64,000 bases of DNA from DASWJZ01 sp963739005 (GCA_963739005.1 CAVTYQ010000009.1:124001-188000), one strand, 5' to 3'. Counted from the stretch's first letter, positions 1 through 9,102 are shown. Program-made: numbers and translations. The notes: generated from the letters alone by a model not told the origin.

Positions 1-2
1 TC

Positions 3-98
3 GCGCCCGAGAAGCGGGTGAGCGCTACGGCGATCCAGACCGTCGGCGTCAAGGGCCACGACGGCTTCGCAGTGGCGGTTGTCGTCGCGGACCCATAG
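3..98 (+). CDS. C-terminal end of a probable SAM-dependent O-methyltransferase (partial)
   Basis: An open frame enters from the left edge and stops at 96-98 (TAG). Its 31 visible residues end in ATAIQTVGVKGHDGFAVAVV, which I recognise as the closing beta-strand region of class I SAM-dependent O-methyltransferases. No catalytic part lies in the window, so the family assignment rests on this tail only. The next gene is convergent (stop at 121), leaving just 22 bases between the two stops. Confidence 0.45.
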   Translation, partial: APEKRVSATAIQTVGVKGHDGFAVAVVVADP

Positions 99-120
99 CG
101 GGTTAAACGCGGCGGCAAGA

Positions 121-1377
121 TCAGTTGGGTCGAAAACCGTCCGTCAGCGTCTGAAGGAAGGCGACGATGTCGTCGATTTCCTGGTCGGTGAGGGCGGGCT
201 TGTCCCCGGGTTTGCCGCCGAACGGCGGATCGGTGTTGAGATTTGCCCAATATTGCTTCGGCAGGTCGTCGTAGATGCGGACGCGCCCGTCGGCGGCGCG
301 TGGGTACCACTTCCCCGGATCGGTGTCGCGCGTCGCGTAGAACGCAACGGCCTGACGAAGCGAGTGGAACATGCCGTTGTGGAAGAAGCTCTGCCTGAGC
401 GCGACGTTGCGGAGCGTCGGCGTGCGGAAGAGCCCGCAATATTCGGGCCGAGCGGCCATGTCGGTGCGGAACGGGCCGCACACGCCGAGATCGAAATAGC
501 CTGGATCGGCATTGGCGGGGATCGCCGGATTGCGCGGAACGGCGATCGCGAGCAGACCGAAATCGCTGAACTGCGGCGGCTCGCCGTCATTCGCGACCTG
601 GCTGATGTGGCAGCTCGCGCAGTTTCCTCTGGCGGGAGCCTCGAAGGCGGCAAGGCCGCGCATCTCCTCAGGCGACAGTGTCGTCTTCCCCGCGAGATAG
701 GCGTCGTATTTGCTCGAGTAGGGGTAGAAGTCCGCCGCGCTTTGTTCAAACGCGCCGAGCGACTGCAGCGCCGCGCCGAAAGCCGCGTCGGTATCCTCGA
801 ACACCGCGTCGCCGAAGACGCGGTTGAAGTCGCCGGCGTAGGGCGCCTTTTCGAGTGCGGCGACAACCGCCGCCGCGTCGGCGTTGGCCATCTCGTAAGG
901 CGAGAGTAGCGGTATTCTTGCCTGATCGCGGCCGCGATCGACGCGCCCGTCCCAGGTCAGGCCCCCGGTCGGACCGTTGTCGACGCTCTCATCCGCTTCG
1001 TCTTCCGAATCGAAGAAGTGCTCGCTGAATTGCGGCGCCGCCTGGAGGTAGCCGAGCGAGGGCACGGCGCGGAACCCGGGCTGATTGAGGTTCGGCCCGC
1101 CAAGCTGGACGGGAAGCGCGTTGGGCGGCCCGAAGCCTAGTGCGGGATCGTGACAGGACGCGCAGGACTGCCTTCCTGAGGCGGAGAGGCTCGTGTCGAA
1201 GAACATCTTGCGGCCGAGCTCGGTCATTGCCGCAGCCCGCGCAAACGCTTCGGCGCGGCTGAGCGGGCCGGGATCGACGCTCGTCGATGCGGCCTGCGAC
1301 AAATGCGCCGTCGCGGCGGCGAATAAAACGACTGCCGCCGCGCCTAAGCTGACAGCCAACATCGCGCGCAAGCGCAT
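121..1377 (-). CDS. Di-haem cytochrome c peroxidase / MauG-family protein
   Basis: Periplasmic di-haem c-type cytochrome of the CcpA/MauG superfamily, 418 residues. An N-terminal signal peptide is followed by the typical LGRKMFFD stretch and two haem-binding CxxCH sites (SCASCHDPALGFG and NCASCHIS). The C-terminus ends in the usual DQEIDDIVAFLQTL helix. Members reduce hydrogen peroxide or oxidise bound substrates using electrons from small cytochromes; which applies here cannot be told. The reading frame is open to 1527, but I place the start at 1377 because AGGAGA lies just upstream there and translation then begins directly with the signal peptide; an ATG at 1398 is the alternative. It is divergent from the secreted phosphoesterase at 1533 across about 155 bases that should hold both promoters. 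Confidence 0.85.
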   Translation of the reverse strand: MRLRAMLAVSLGAAAVVLFAAATAHLSQAASTSVDPGPLSRAEAFARAAAMTELGRKMFFDTSLSASGRQSCASCHDPALGFGPPNALPVQLGGPNLNQPGFRAVPSLGYLQAAPQFSEHFFDSEDEADESVDNGPTGGLTWDGRVDRGRDQARIPLLSPYEMANADAAAVVAALEKAPYAGDFNRVFGDAVFEDTDAAFGAALQSLGAFEQSAADFYPYSSKYDAYLAGKTTLSPEEMRGLAAFEAPARGNCASCHISQVANDGEPPQFSDFGLLAIAVPRNPAIPANADPGYFDLGVCGPFRTDMAARPEYCGLFRTPTLRNVALRQSFFHNGMFHSLRQAVAFYATRDTDPGKWYPRAADGRVRIYDDLPKQYWANLNTDPPFGGKPGDKPALTDQEIDDIVAFLQTLTDGFRPN

Positions 1378-1532
1378 GGCTCTCCTCGGGATTTTCATTC
1401 CGGCAGACCGCTTTCTGAACCTCCGGGGCGACACGGCGATGATGCCCCGGTCGTCATGCGCGCGATATAAACCCGGCGCTAGGCTACTCTTCGCTCGCTG
1501 CCACTTGCGGTCAGCCACCAGGATCAACCCCC

Positions 1533-3068
1533 ATGACGAAACGCGCTTTGCTTCTCACCGTCTCCACGTCCGCTCTCGTCGTCAGCCTGCATGGCGGGCC
1601 GGCCATGGCTGCGCCGGCCGGCATCGACAAGATCAAGACCATCGTCGTGATCTACGCCGAGAATCGGAGCTTCGATAACCTCTACGGCGCCTTCCCCGGT
1701 GCGAACGGCCTGCAGAGTGTCAACGCCGATCAGGCGCGCCAGCTCGACCGCGACGGGATGCCGTTGTCGGAGCTGCCGCCCGCCTGGGGCGGCCTCACCG
1801 CAAAGGGCGTCACGCCCCCGGTGACCGAAGAACAGTCGGCGCACCTCGCCAACGGGCCCTTTGCGATCGACGACGCGGGCGGCTTCAACCAGCCGATCAG
1901 CGTCACCACGCGCGACCTCTGGCACCGCTTCTATCAGGAGCAGATGCAGATCGACGGCGGCAAGAACGACAAGTTTGCCGCCTGGGCCGATTCCGGCGGA
2001 CTGGTCATGGGCCACTACGATGGTTCGAAGCTGCCGATGTGGGCGGTGGCGCAGAAATACGTGCTTGCCGACAACTTCTTCCAGGGCGCTTTCGGCGGCT
2101 CGTTCTTGAACCACTTCGCGCTGATCTGCGCCTGCGCGCCAATCTATCCTGATGCTGACAAGTCGCCGGCGAAGCCGGGGATCGCGGCCGTCGACGCGGA
2201 TGGGATATCGCTGACGGTTGCGGACGGCTCGCCAAAGTCGGCGCTCGGCGGCGCGCCGAAGTTCGTTTCCGATGCCAACCTGACGCCGGACTTCTATGCC
2301 GTGAATACGATGCAGCCGCCCTACCAGCCGAGCGCCAACAAGCCGGCCGAGGGCGGCGACCCGGCCTACGCCGACCCGATGAAGCCGAACGCCCTGCCGC
2401 CGCAGACGATGACGAATATCGGCGATCTGCTCAGCCAGAAGAGCATCGGCTGGGCGTGGTATTCTGGGGCCTGGCAGGCTGCGCTTGATGGCAACGGTGG
2501 CGGGCCGGTCCCAAACTTCCAGTTCCATCACCAGCCGTTCAACTACTTCGCCGACATGGCGCCGGGAAGCGCGGCCCGCGCTGAGCACCTGAAGGACGGT
2601 GGCCTTGGCGGCGCGTCGTTCATCAAGGACGTCGACGACGGCAAGTTGCCGGAGGTCACCTTCTACAAGCCGCAGGGCAATCTGAACGAGCACGCCGGCT
2701 ATACCGACGTGCTCTCCGGCGACCAGCATCTTGCCGACGTCGTCGCACACCTGGAGAAGAGCCCGCAATGGCCGGGCATGGTCGTCGTCATCACCTACGA
2801 CGAGAACGGCGGCTTCTGGGATCACGTCGCGCCGCCGAAGGCGGATCGCTGGGGCCCGGGCAACCGCATCCCGGCGATGATCATCTCGCCCTTCGCCAAG
2901 ATGGGCACGGTCGATCACACCGAATACGACACGACATCGATCTTGCGCCTGATCACCGCCCGCTATGATTTGCCGATCCTCGACGGCATTGCGGCGCGCG
3001 ACGCAGCGCTGAAGGCGAACGGCGAGCCGCCGCTCGGCGACCTGACCGCATCGCTCAATCTCAACTAG
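1533..3068 (+). CDS. Secreted phosphoesterase (acid phosphatase AcpA / phospholipase C family)
   Basis: 511 residues of the bacterial phosphoesterase family (Pfam Phosphoesterase, PF04185), which hydrolyses phosphomonoesters or phospholipids outside the cytoplasm. A cleavable signal peptide of about 26 residues ends at an Ala-rich site. The metal/nucleophile region VVIYAENRSFDNLYG follows immediately; further family blocks are YDENGGFWDHVAPP, GPGNRIPAMIISPFA and HTEYDTTSILRLI near the C-terminus. Length is normal for the AcpA branch. The ribosome-binding site is weak (AGGATC about nine bases upstream). It is transcribed divergently from the di-haem peroxidase, which suggests a shared control region. 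Substrate preference cannot be inferred. Confidence 0.85.
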   Translation: MTKRALLLTVSTSALVVSLHGGPAMAAPAGIDKIKTIVVIYAENRSFDNLYGAFPGANGLQSVNADQARQLDRDGMPLSELPPAWGGLTAKGVTPPVTEEQSAHLANGPFAIDDAGGFNQPISVTTRDLWHRFYQEQMQIDGGKNDKFAAWADSGGLVMGHYDGSKLPMWAVAQKYVLADNFFQGAFGGSFLNHFALICACAPIYPDADKSPAKPGIAAVDADGISLTVADGSPKSALGGAPKFVSDANLTPDFYAVNTMQPPYQPSANKPAEGGDPAYADPMKPNALPPQTMTNIGDLLSQKSIGWAWYSGAWQAALDGNGGGPVPNFQFHHQPFNYFADMAPGSAARAEHLKDGGLGGASFIKDVDDGKLPEVTFYKPQGNLNEHAGYTDVLSGDQHLADVVAHLEKSPQWPGMVVVITYDENGGFWDHVAPPKADRWGPGNRIPAMIISPFAKMGTVDHTEYDTTSILRLITARYDLPILDGIAARDAALKANGEPPLGDLTASLNLN

Positions 3069-3087
3069 CGGCAAACGAAACGCTTGC

Positions 3088-3115
3088 GGCGCTGCACGTG
3101 AATACGTGCGGCGCC
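3088..3115. terminator. Hairpin between convergent genes (probable bidirectional terminator)
   Basis: GGCGC-T-GCACGT pairs with ACGTGC-G-GCGCC around a four-base loop (5 bp, one mismatch, 6 bp). It lies 20 bases after the phosphoesterase stop and 25 bases after the aglK stop, between convergent genes. There is no clear T-run, so termination strength is uncertain. Confidence 0.5.
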
Positions 3116-3140
3116 CTCCCGCCGGTCGTGGCGCGGTAGG

Positions 3141-4235
3141 CTAAGCCGTGCGCTCGAAGGCGGTTCCCTTCGCGTCGAAGACGTGGAGGTGCTCGGTCGC
3201 GGCGGTAAGGCCGACCGCGGATCCGCGCTGCATCTCGACCGTGCCGTCGACCTTGGCGATGATCGGGTCCTGCGGGTTGCCGCAATCGACGTAGAGAAGC
3301 GCGACCTCGCCCAGATTCTCGACGAGGAGCAGCTTGCCGCGGAAGATCGCGTCGTTGCCGGTGGCGATGCGCATATCCTCCGGTCGGACGCCGAGCGTGC
3401 CCTTCGTTCCGACCGCGTTCGCCGGAATGTTCGCCGGGACCTTCACAGAAGCGCCATCCTCCGTCTTCACCCGGGAATTGGCGCCGGCGGCCTCGACTGT
3501 GCAGGGCGCGATGTTCATGGCGGGCGAGCCGATGAAGCGCGCTACGAAGAGGTTCGCCGGGGTGTGATAGAGCTGCATCGGCGAGCCGACCTGTTCGATC
3601 AGACCGGCGTTCAGCACCACGATGCGGTCGGCGAGCGTCATCGCCTCGACCTGGTCGTGGGTGACGTAGATCATGGTCGTGTCCGGCATCGACTCGTTCA
3701 GCTTGGCGATCTCGATGCGGGTGGCGACGCGGAGCGCGGCGTCGAGGTTCGAGAGCGGCTCGTCGAAAAGGAAGACGCGGGGGTTCCGGACGATGGCGCG
3801 ACCGATCGCAACGCGCTGGCGCTGTCCGCCCGAGAGCTGCTTAGGCAGGCGGTCGAGAAGCGGTGTGAGCTGCAGGACGTCCGCGACGGAGCGCACGCTC
3901 TTGTCGATGTCCTCCTTCTTCGCCTTCGCGAGCTTCATGCCGAAGGCCATGTTCCCGTAGACCGTCATGTGCGGGTAGAGCGCGTAGGACTGGAACACCA
4001 TGGCGATGCCGCGGGTCGACGGCGGCAGGTCGTTCACGACTTCGCCGTCGAACTCGAGCGTGCCGGAAGTGATGTCCTCAAGCCCGGAGATCAGGCGCAG
4101 AAGCGTGGACTTGCCGCATCCGGAAGGCCCGACGAAAACGACGAACTCGCCCTTCTTGATGTCGAGGTCGACGCCCTTGATCACGTCGACCGCGCCGAAG
4201 GACTTCTTGATGTCGCGCAACCGAATTTCGGCCAT
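3141..4235 (-). CDS. aglK: Alpha-glucoside ABC transporter ATP-binding protein (AglK/UgpC type)
   Basis: 364-residue ATPase of the MalK/UgpC sugar-importer class that powers uptake through the two permeases encoded upstream. Visible motifs: Walker A GPSGCGKST, signature LSGGQRQRV, Walker B VFLFDEPLSNLD, the switch histidine in YVTHDQVEAMTLADRI, and a C-terminal OB-like regulatory domain (from about residue 235) including GVRPEDMRIA. It is the last gene of a minus-strand aglE-aglF-aglG-aglK operon, 44 bases after aglG. The name is based on the whole operon matching rhizobial agl loci. The aglA glucosidase that usually lies between aglG and aglK is absent. Confidence 0.85.
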   Translation of the reverse strand: MAEIRLRDIKKSFGAVDVIKGVDLDIKKGEFVVFVGPSGCGKSTLLRLISGLEDITSGTLEFDGEVVNDLPPSTRGIAMVFQSYALYPHMTVYGNMAFGMKLAKAKKEDIDKSVRSVADVLQLTPLLDRLPKQLSGGQRQRVAIGRAIVRNPRVFLFDEPLSNLDAALRVATRIEIAKLNESMPDTTMIYVTHDQVEAMTLADRIVVLNAGLIEQVGSPMQLYHTPANLFVARFIGSPAMNIAPCTVEAAGANSRVKTEDGASVKVPANIPANAVGTKGTLGVRPEDMRIATGNDAIFRGKLLLVENLGEVALLYVDCGNPQDPIIAKVDGTVEMQRGSAVGLTAATEHLHVFDAKGTAFERTA

Positions 4236-4279
4236 CTGCCTTCCCCTCTACGTATCGCGCCGACGGGCCAACATGCGGA

Positions 4280-5419
4280 TCATCCGCCTTTCACCGAGCC
4301 TGCGAGCAGGCCGCGCACCAGGTAGCGCTGCAACGCGAAGAACACGCAGAGCGGCACGATGATCGAGACGAATGCGGAGGCCGTCAGAATCTCCCAGTTG
4401 TCGCCGCGCGAGCCGAGCAGCGCGCGGAGCTTTCCGGTCAAAACCAGCTGATCGCTCTGCTGGCCGAGAAACACGATCGCCACGAGGAGGTCGTTCCAGA
4501 CCCAGAGGAACTGGAAGATGGCGAAGGAGGCGAGCGCCGGAACCGAGAGCGGCAGCACGATCCGTGCGAAAATCTCGAAATCGGTGGCGCCGTCGATGCG
4601 CGCCGATTCCATCACCTCGTTCGGAAGCCCGGCGATGTAGTTGCGCAAGAGATAGATGGCGAGCGGCAGGCCGAAGCCGGTGTGGGCGAGCCAGATGCCG
4701 AGATAGGTCTTCGCCGGCACGCCGAAGAACGTGCCGACATCGTTGTAGAGCTTCAGAAGCGGTATCAGCGACATCTGCAATGGGACAACGAGAAGACCGA
4801 CGATCGTCGCAAGGATCAACGGACGCCCGGGGAACTTCATCCAGGCGAGCGCGTAGGCGGCGTAGGCGGCAATCAGGATCGGGATGATCGTCGAAGGGAT
4901 CGTGACCGTCAGCGAATTGATGAAGGACTGGCCAATTCCCTCCGAGGTCAGCACCTCATAGTAGTTCCTAAGCGTGAATTTCGGCGGAAGCGACGCGGTG
5001 TAGAAGATGCGCGGGCTGCGACCCTCGAAGGGCGCGTCGGAGGTGAGCTCGTAGGAGCCGTCTTCTTTGATCGTGAGCGTTCCGCCGGTCGGCAGGTCCG
5101 CGGTCGTGCCGGGAGCGAACTCCTTCGGGTTCTGGATGCGCGCGCCGAATGCGGTCACCTGCCCGCCCTGGTCCTCCAGCACGTTGCCGGAAAGCACATA
5201 CTTGCCGTCCTTCTGGACTTGCGTCCCGATGTCCGCTGCGCGCCCGACCTCGTTGCGTTCGGTCGTGGTGAGCGCGCTCCACCAGCCGGAGACGGTGAGG
5301 AGATCCTTCTGGCGGAGCGAGCTCACGAGCAGCCCGAAGGTCGGAAGGACCCACAGGATGACAAGGAAAAGAACCGCGAGATGAACGAACCACCCGCTCG
5401 ATTTGCTGCGTGCGGCCAT
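4280..5419 (-). CDS. aglG: Alpha-glucoside ABC transporter permease (AglG type)
   Basis: 379-residue inner-membrane permease of the MalG class. One transmembrane helix (about residues 10-32) is followed by an unusually long periplasmic insert of about 110 residues, rich in charged and polar residues, before the remaining five helices. This long first loop is a hallmark of AglG rather than of ordinary MalG-type permeases. The EAA loop is visible as MESARIDGATDFEIFARIVLPLSVPA. It starts two bases after the aglF stop, so translation of the two permeases is probably coupled. Confidence 0.8.
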   Translation of the reverse strand: MAARSKSSGWFVHLAVLFLVILWVLPTFGLLVSSLRQKDLLTVSGWWSALTTTERNEVGRAADIGTQVQKDGKYVLSGNVLEDQGGQVTAFGARIQNPKEFAPGTTADLPTGGTLTIKEDGSYELTSDAPFEGRSPRIFYTASLPPKFTLRNYYEVLTSEGIGQSFINSLTVTIPSTIIPILIAAYAAYALAWMKFPGRPLILATIVGLLVVPLQMSLIPLLKLYNDVGTFFGVPAKTYLGIWLAHTGFGLPLAIYLLRNYIAGLPNEVMESARIDGATDFEIFARIVLPLSVPALASFAIFQFLWVWNDLLVAIVFLGQQSDQLVLTGKLRALLGSRGDNWEILTASAFVSIIVPLCVFFALQRYLVRGLLAGSVKGG

Positions 5420-5420
5420 C

Positions 5421-6428
5421 TCAGCGCCCCTTCATCTCGGCGTTCTGGCGGCGGATGTTCCACACCATGATCGGCACCACGGCGAGCATGATGATGACGG
5501 CGATCGCCGCGCCGCGCCCGAAGTCACCGCCGCCGCGGAACATCCAGTCGAACATCAGATTGGCCAGCACCTCGGTGTTCCATTGGCCGTTGGTCATGGC
5601 GAGCACGATGTCGAAGACCTTCAGCACGATGATCGTGATCGTCGTCCACACGACCGCGATCGTGCCCCAGATCTGCGGGACCATGATGAAGAAGAAGATG
5701 TGGTGGCCCTTGGCGCCGTCGATGATGGCCGCTTCGATGGTCTCCTCCGGAACGCCGCGGATCGCGGCGGACAGGATCACCATGGCGAAGCCCGTCTGGA
5801 TCCAGATCAGGATCGCCATCAGGAAGAAGTTGTTCCAGAAGGGGAGGGTGATCCAGGCTTCCGGCGTGCCGCCAAGTCCCTGCACGATGGCATTGATCAG
5901 GCCGATCTGGTTCGAGCCCTCGCTGCGATAGTCGTAGATGAACTTCCAGATCACGCTGGCGCCGACGAAGGAAATCGCCATGGGCATGAAGATCAGGCTT
6001 TTGGCGATGCCGCCCCACCAGATGCGGTCGGTCAGGAAGGCGATGATAAGGCCGAAGACGGTGCAAGCGGCCGGCACCACGATCAGCCAGAGGATGTTGT
6101 TGACAATCGACTCGCGGAACTGCGTGTCGCCGAACGCCCAGACATAGTTCGAAAGCCCGACGAAGTTGTCCCCGGTGCGGTCGAAGAGGCTGAGCCGCAA
6201 TGAATCGATGACCGGATAGAGCAGATAGAGGCCGAGGAGCAGAAGCGCGGGTCCGAGGAAGAGCCAGGGACGGATGGTGGCAGCGATCTGCTGATTGCGG
6301 GCGGCGACCGCGGCGGGACCGCGCGGCGGCAGGATCAGATCGAGGATACGGTTGACGGCATAGAAGTAGAGGATTGCCGCCCCGACACCGACCACGACGG
6401 TGAACAGCGCCAGCAGAAGCTGCTGCAT
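5421..6428 (-). CDS. aglF: Alpha-glucoside ABC transporter permease (AglF type)
   Basis: 335-residue inner-membrane permease of the MalF class, partner of AglG. An N-terminal membrane anchor (residues 5-30) precedes the usual six-helix core; the EAA loop reads ETIEAAIIDGAKGHHIFFFIMVPQIWG. The start is supported by GGGAGGGGGAAA upstream. An intergenic stretch of 141 bases carrying a strong hairpin separates it from the binding-protein gene, the usual place for differential expression of binding protein over membrane components. Confidence 0.8.
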   Translation of the reverse strand: MQQLLLALFTVVVGVGAAILYFYAVNRILDLILPPRGPAAVAARNQQIAATIRPWLFLGPALLLLGLYLLYPVIDSLRLSLFDRTGDNFVGLSNYVWAFGDTQFRESIVNNILWLIVVPAACTVFGLIIAFLTDRIWWGGIAKSLIFMPMAISFVGASVIWKFIYDYRSEGSNQIGLINAIVQGLGGTPEAWITLPFWNNFFLMAILIWIQTGFAMVILSAAIRGVPEETIEAAIIDGAKGHHIFFFIMVPQIWGTIAVVWTTITIIVLKVFDIVLAMTNGQWNTEVLANLMFDWMFRGGGDFGRGAAIAVIIMLAVVPIMVWNIRRQNAEMKGR

Positions 6429-6523
6429 CGCGTTTCCCCCTCCCGCGGCAGCCGATCGGCGCCGGCAATCCGCCGGAGCCCCGCCGCCATCTCCTTGTCC
6501 GGCGTCGTCGCCGGTTTGTCATA

Positions 6524-6549
6524 TGACCCGGGCCGAGCGGCCCGGGTCA
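6524..6549 (-). promoter_or_regulatory. Strong intercistronic hairpin between aglE and aglF
   Basis: Perfect 11-bp inverted repeat TGACCCGGGCC/GGCCCGGGTCA with a four-base loop, 20 bases after the aglE stop. Hairpins here in importer operons commonly protect the upstream mRNA end or partly terminate transcription, so that the binding protein is made in excess. That role is inferred from position. There is no T-run. Confidence 0.6.
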
Positions 6550-6569
6550 AGTCTTGGTTGTCACGCCGG

Positions 6570-7931
6570 CTACTTCAGCGCGTCCCAGGACTGCTGGATC
6601 TCGTGCGCGACGGTCTTCGCGTCCTTGCCGCCGACATAGTCCACCATGCCGGTCCAGAACGAGCCGGCGCCGATCTTGCCGGGCATCTGGTCGGAACCGT
6701 CGAAGCGGAATGTCGTCGCGTCAGCCAGGATCTTGCCTTCGCCGCGCAGCGTGTCGTTGGCGTAAGCGTCGAGGTTCACGCCCTTGAACGGGGTCAGGAA
6801 GCCAGACTGCGCCATCCACACTTCGTGCGCGATCGGCGTCTTCAGCCATTCGACGAAGGCGCGCGCCGCCGGCAAATCCTTGGTGATGGCGAACAGCGTG
6901 CCACCGCCGAGCACGGGCTTGCCGAGATCCTTGTCGGCATAGGCGGGGAAGTAAAAGAAGTTCGCGTCCTGCCCGAGCTTCGTTCCCTCCGGGAAGAACG
7001 AGGGGATGAACGACGCCTGCCGGTGCATGTAGCATTTGGGCGGGGAGGAGAAGAGACCCTTCGGGCTGTCGCGGAAATCGGTCGAGGCAACCGCCGCGGC
7101 CCCGCCGTCGACGAACTTGTCGTTCTTGGCGAACCAGCCGAACTCGTCGATCGCGGCGACAACCCGCGGGTCGTCGAAGGGGATATCGTTCTTGACCCAT
7201 TGGTCGTAGACCTCGGGCGGCTGGGTGCGGAGCATGAAATCCTCAACCCAGTCCGTGGCGGGCCAGCCGGTCGCGGCCTGCGAACCGATGCCGATGCACC
7301 ACGGTGTCCCGCCGTCCTTGACGATCTGCTCGGTCAGCGCCTTCAGCTCCTCCATCGTCTGGGGAACCTTGTAGCCGGCGTCCGCGAAATTCTCCGGCAC
7401 ATACCAGACGAGGCTCTTCAGGTCGGCCTTGTAGGGGAAGGCGAAGAGCTGCGGCTTGCCGTCCTTGTCCTTGTAGGTCGAAAGGTCGACCCAGGACTGG
7501 CCGGCGCCGTAATTGTCGATGAGCCACTGCTTCGTCGCGTCATCGAGCGGCGACAGATAACCCTTCGAGGCGATGTCGGCGGCAAGACCCGGCTGCGGGA
7601 AGACCGAGATGTTGGCGGGGCTGCCGGCCTGCGTGTCGATGACGACCTGCTGCTCGAAGGAGTCGGAGCCGGTATGCTGGACCTTCGCCCCGGTCGCCGC
7701 GGCGAAATAGGCAAGCATGCTCTCGACCAGCTTGCCGTCGGCCGCGACCCACGGCGTGAAGATGGTGAAATCCTGCCCGGTCAGGTCGTATTTGTCGGCG
7801 AATTCGTGATAGCTTTTCCAGTTGAATCGCGCATCTCCGTCGATCGGAAACACGAGATCCTGCGCGGCCGCCGAACCGGCGGCGAGAACCAGTCCAAATG
7901 CGGATGCCAACAAGGCATGGGGTAGCTTCAT
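6570..7931 (-). CDS. aglE: Alpha-glucoside-binding periplasmic protein (AglE type)
   Basis: 453-residue solute-binding protein of the family 1 (maltose/sugar) class. A clear signal peptide (MKLPHALLASAFGLVLAAG...AAAQ) is exported and cleaved at about residue 23. The mature part has typical family blocks such as GGGTLFAITKDLPAARAFVEWLK and WMAQSGFLTPFKGVN near the C-terminus. GGAGGAAAACTG upstream gives a strong ribosome-binding site. First gene of the agl operon. Substrates of known AglE proteins are sucrose, maltose and trehalose; here the substrate is inferred from family only, and neither a glucosidase nor a LacI regulator (aglR) is adjacent. Confidence 0.8.
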   Translation of the reverse strand: MKLPHALLASAFGLVLAAGSAAAQDLVFPIDGDARFNWKSYHEFADKYDLTGQDFTIFTPWVAADGKLVESMLAYFAAATGAKVQHTGSDSFEQQVVIDTQAGSPANISVFPQPGLAADIASKGYLSPLDDATKQWLIDNYGAGQSWVDLSTYKDKDGKPQLFAFPYKADLKSLVWYVPENFADAGYKVPQTMEELKALTEQIVKDGGTPWCIGIGSQAATGWPATDWVEDFMLRTQPPEVYDQWVKNDIPFDDPRVVAAIDEFGWFAKNDKFVDGGAAAVASTDFRDSPKGLFSSPPKCYMHRQASFIPSFFPEGTKLGQDANFFYFPAYADKDLGKPVLGGGTLFAITKDLPAARAFVEWLKTPIAHEVWMAQSGFLTPFKGVNLDAYANDTLRGEGKILADATTFRFDGSDQMPGKIGAGSFWTGMVDYVGGKDAKTVAHEIQQSWDALK

Positions 7932-8117
7932 CAGTTTTCCTCCATCTCTTGTTCTCGACGGGCGAGCGCCCGTGGGATGCTTGCCGCATCCGGCGAGGAC
8001 GCGGCTCTCTTGCGTTCTGTTCTAAACCGTTGGTCCGGAGATGGCTACCCAACGGCATCGCGCACGCTGTAATATGACAGCGGCGGACATGCAGAGGATG
8101 CAACTGAGGAGGCGAGA

Positions 8118-8657
8118 TTGAAGTACACGATCGTCGCCCTGGCATTCCTATCGAGCGTCGTGAGCTTCGCATTCGTCAGCGGCGGCGGCGTCGCGCTTCT
8201 CGTCATCGCAAATTCCGGCGAGCAGGCGACGGGCGCGCTCCTCGCGTTCTGCGGTGCAATCGCCTTCGTCTGTGCGATGGTGCTGATCTTTGCGCGCGAG
8301 GAGCGCTTCCAGGAGCCGACCTGGCGGGCCGGCGCCATCGCCGCGGCGATCATCGGCGCGATGCCGGTCGCGAGCCTTGCCGCCGCGGCGTTCCGCTTCG
8401 CCGGCTTGCCGGTCAGGAGCGCCATGCCGCTCGTGGACTGGCCGATATTCTTTGCCGGCGTCGTCTTCGCGCTCGGCGCAATCGCAATCCTGGCGCTCGG
8501 CTATTGGCGCGCGCGCACGGTGGTGGAGACACATCAGGCGGTCGTCCACATGCAGCAAATACGCGAGGCGCAGCAGCAACTCCGCACGGCGCTGAAGAAT
8601 GCCACGATCGCCACGCAAACCATCGAAGACGATGAGGTGCGCGTCAGGCGGGTCTGA
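8118..8657 (+). CDS. Hypothetical membrane protein with C-terminal coiled coil
   Basis: 179 residues of no family that I recognise. Four hydrophobic segments (about residues 4-28, 39-58, 72-92 and 105-128) are followed by a Gln/Glu-rich amphipathic tail (HMQQIREAQQQLRTALKNA) likely to form a short coiled coil in the cytoplasm. Translation begins at TTG; GAGGAGG five bases upstream decides this start. It stands alone, divergent from aglE. Confidence 0.7.
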   Translation: MKYTIVALAFLSSVVSFAFVSGGGVALLVIANSGEQATGALLAFCGAIAFVCAMVLIFAREERFQEPTWRAGAIAAAIIGAMPVASLAAAAFRFAGLPVRSAMPLVDWPIFFAGVVFALGAIAILALGYWRARTVVETHQAVVHMQQIREAQQQLRTALKNATIATQTIEDDEVRVRRV

Positions 8658-8743
8658 GCACGGCGCGTCGCCGCGAAGGGCCTGGCAGAGAAGGGTGATC
8701 GTTCCGGACGCGGCGCCAATCGGCCGGTTGCGGGGGAGGTCCG

Positions 8744-8944
8744 TTATCGCCTGTAGGCAGGAAGTTCCTTAATGCCGAGCGTCCGGAGGTCAGCGGGTGC
8801 GGGCTCCGTCCCCCCTTCGACAGCTCCCGCGACCCGGATGGCGGCGCCGAGCATGGACCAAGTTTCTTGCAGGCGCGCCAGAAGGTGCCGACCCCTCCAA
8901 TGGGCGGAGCGCGCGGGACCATTTGCGGTGGGGAGGTAGGTCAT
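8744..8944 (-). CDS. Small hypothetical protein, weakly DUF1127-like
   Basis: 66 residues, basic N-terminus, an amphipathic middle (LLARLQETWSMLGAAIRVAG) and a C-terminal PADLRTLGI. The last piece loosely resembles the 'LRDIGL' ending of the small DUF1127 proteins common in alphaproteobacteria. There is no convincing ribosome-binding site; TTG at 8950 is an alternative start. Kept because the amino-acid pattern looks real, but it could be a chance frame in GC-rich DNA. Confidence 0.35.
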   Translation of the reverse strand: MTYLPTANGPARSAHWRGRHLLARLQETWSMLGAAIRVAGAVEGGTEPAPADLRTLGIKELPAYRR

Positions 8945-9073
8945 TTGCAAGCTTTCAAGAAAGGCCGACCGGAATCGATCGACGGCTCAAAAGCTTAGTT
9001 AAACCTCATGCTGCGCCGCACAAGATGGCCTGCTGCAACGCAGCACTGCGCTCTCGGCATGGCCGTTCGTCAG

Positions 9074-9102
9074 CCCCCGCAGCGTATCCGACGCTGCGGG
9101 GG
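9074..9102 (-). terminator. Strong hairpin downstream of the 55-residue small gene
   Basis: A perfect 12-bp stem (CCCCCGCAGCGT/ACGCTGCGGGGG) with a five-base loop lies 27 bases after the stop of the small minus-strand gene at 9130. It has no T-run, so it is a factor-independent terminator only by position and stability. Confidence 0.5.

Noticed and set aside
1524..3074. A 516-codon minus-strand frame over the phosphoesterase gene
   Set aside because: Arg-rich low-complexity shadow; the plus-strand frame has a signal peptide and clear catalytic motifs.
8941..9005. CAAGCTTTCAAG and CAAAAGCTTAG as further copies of the island palindrome
   Set aside because: They share only the AAGCTT core, lack the flanking arms, and are far from the island.
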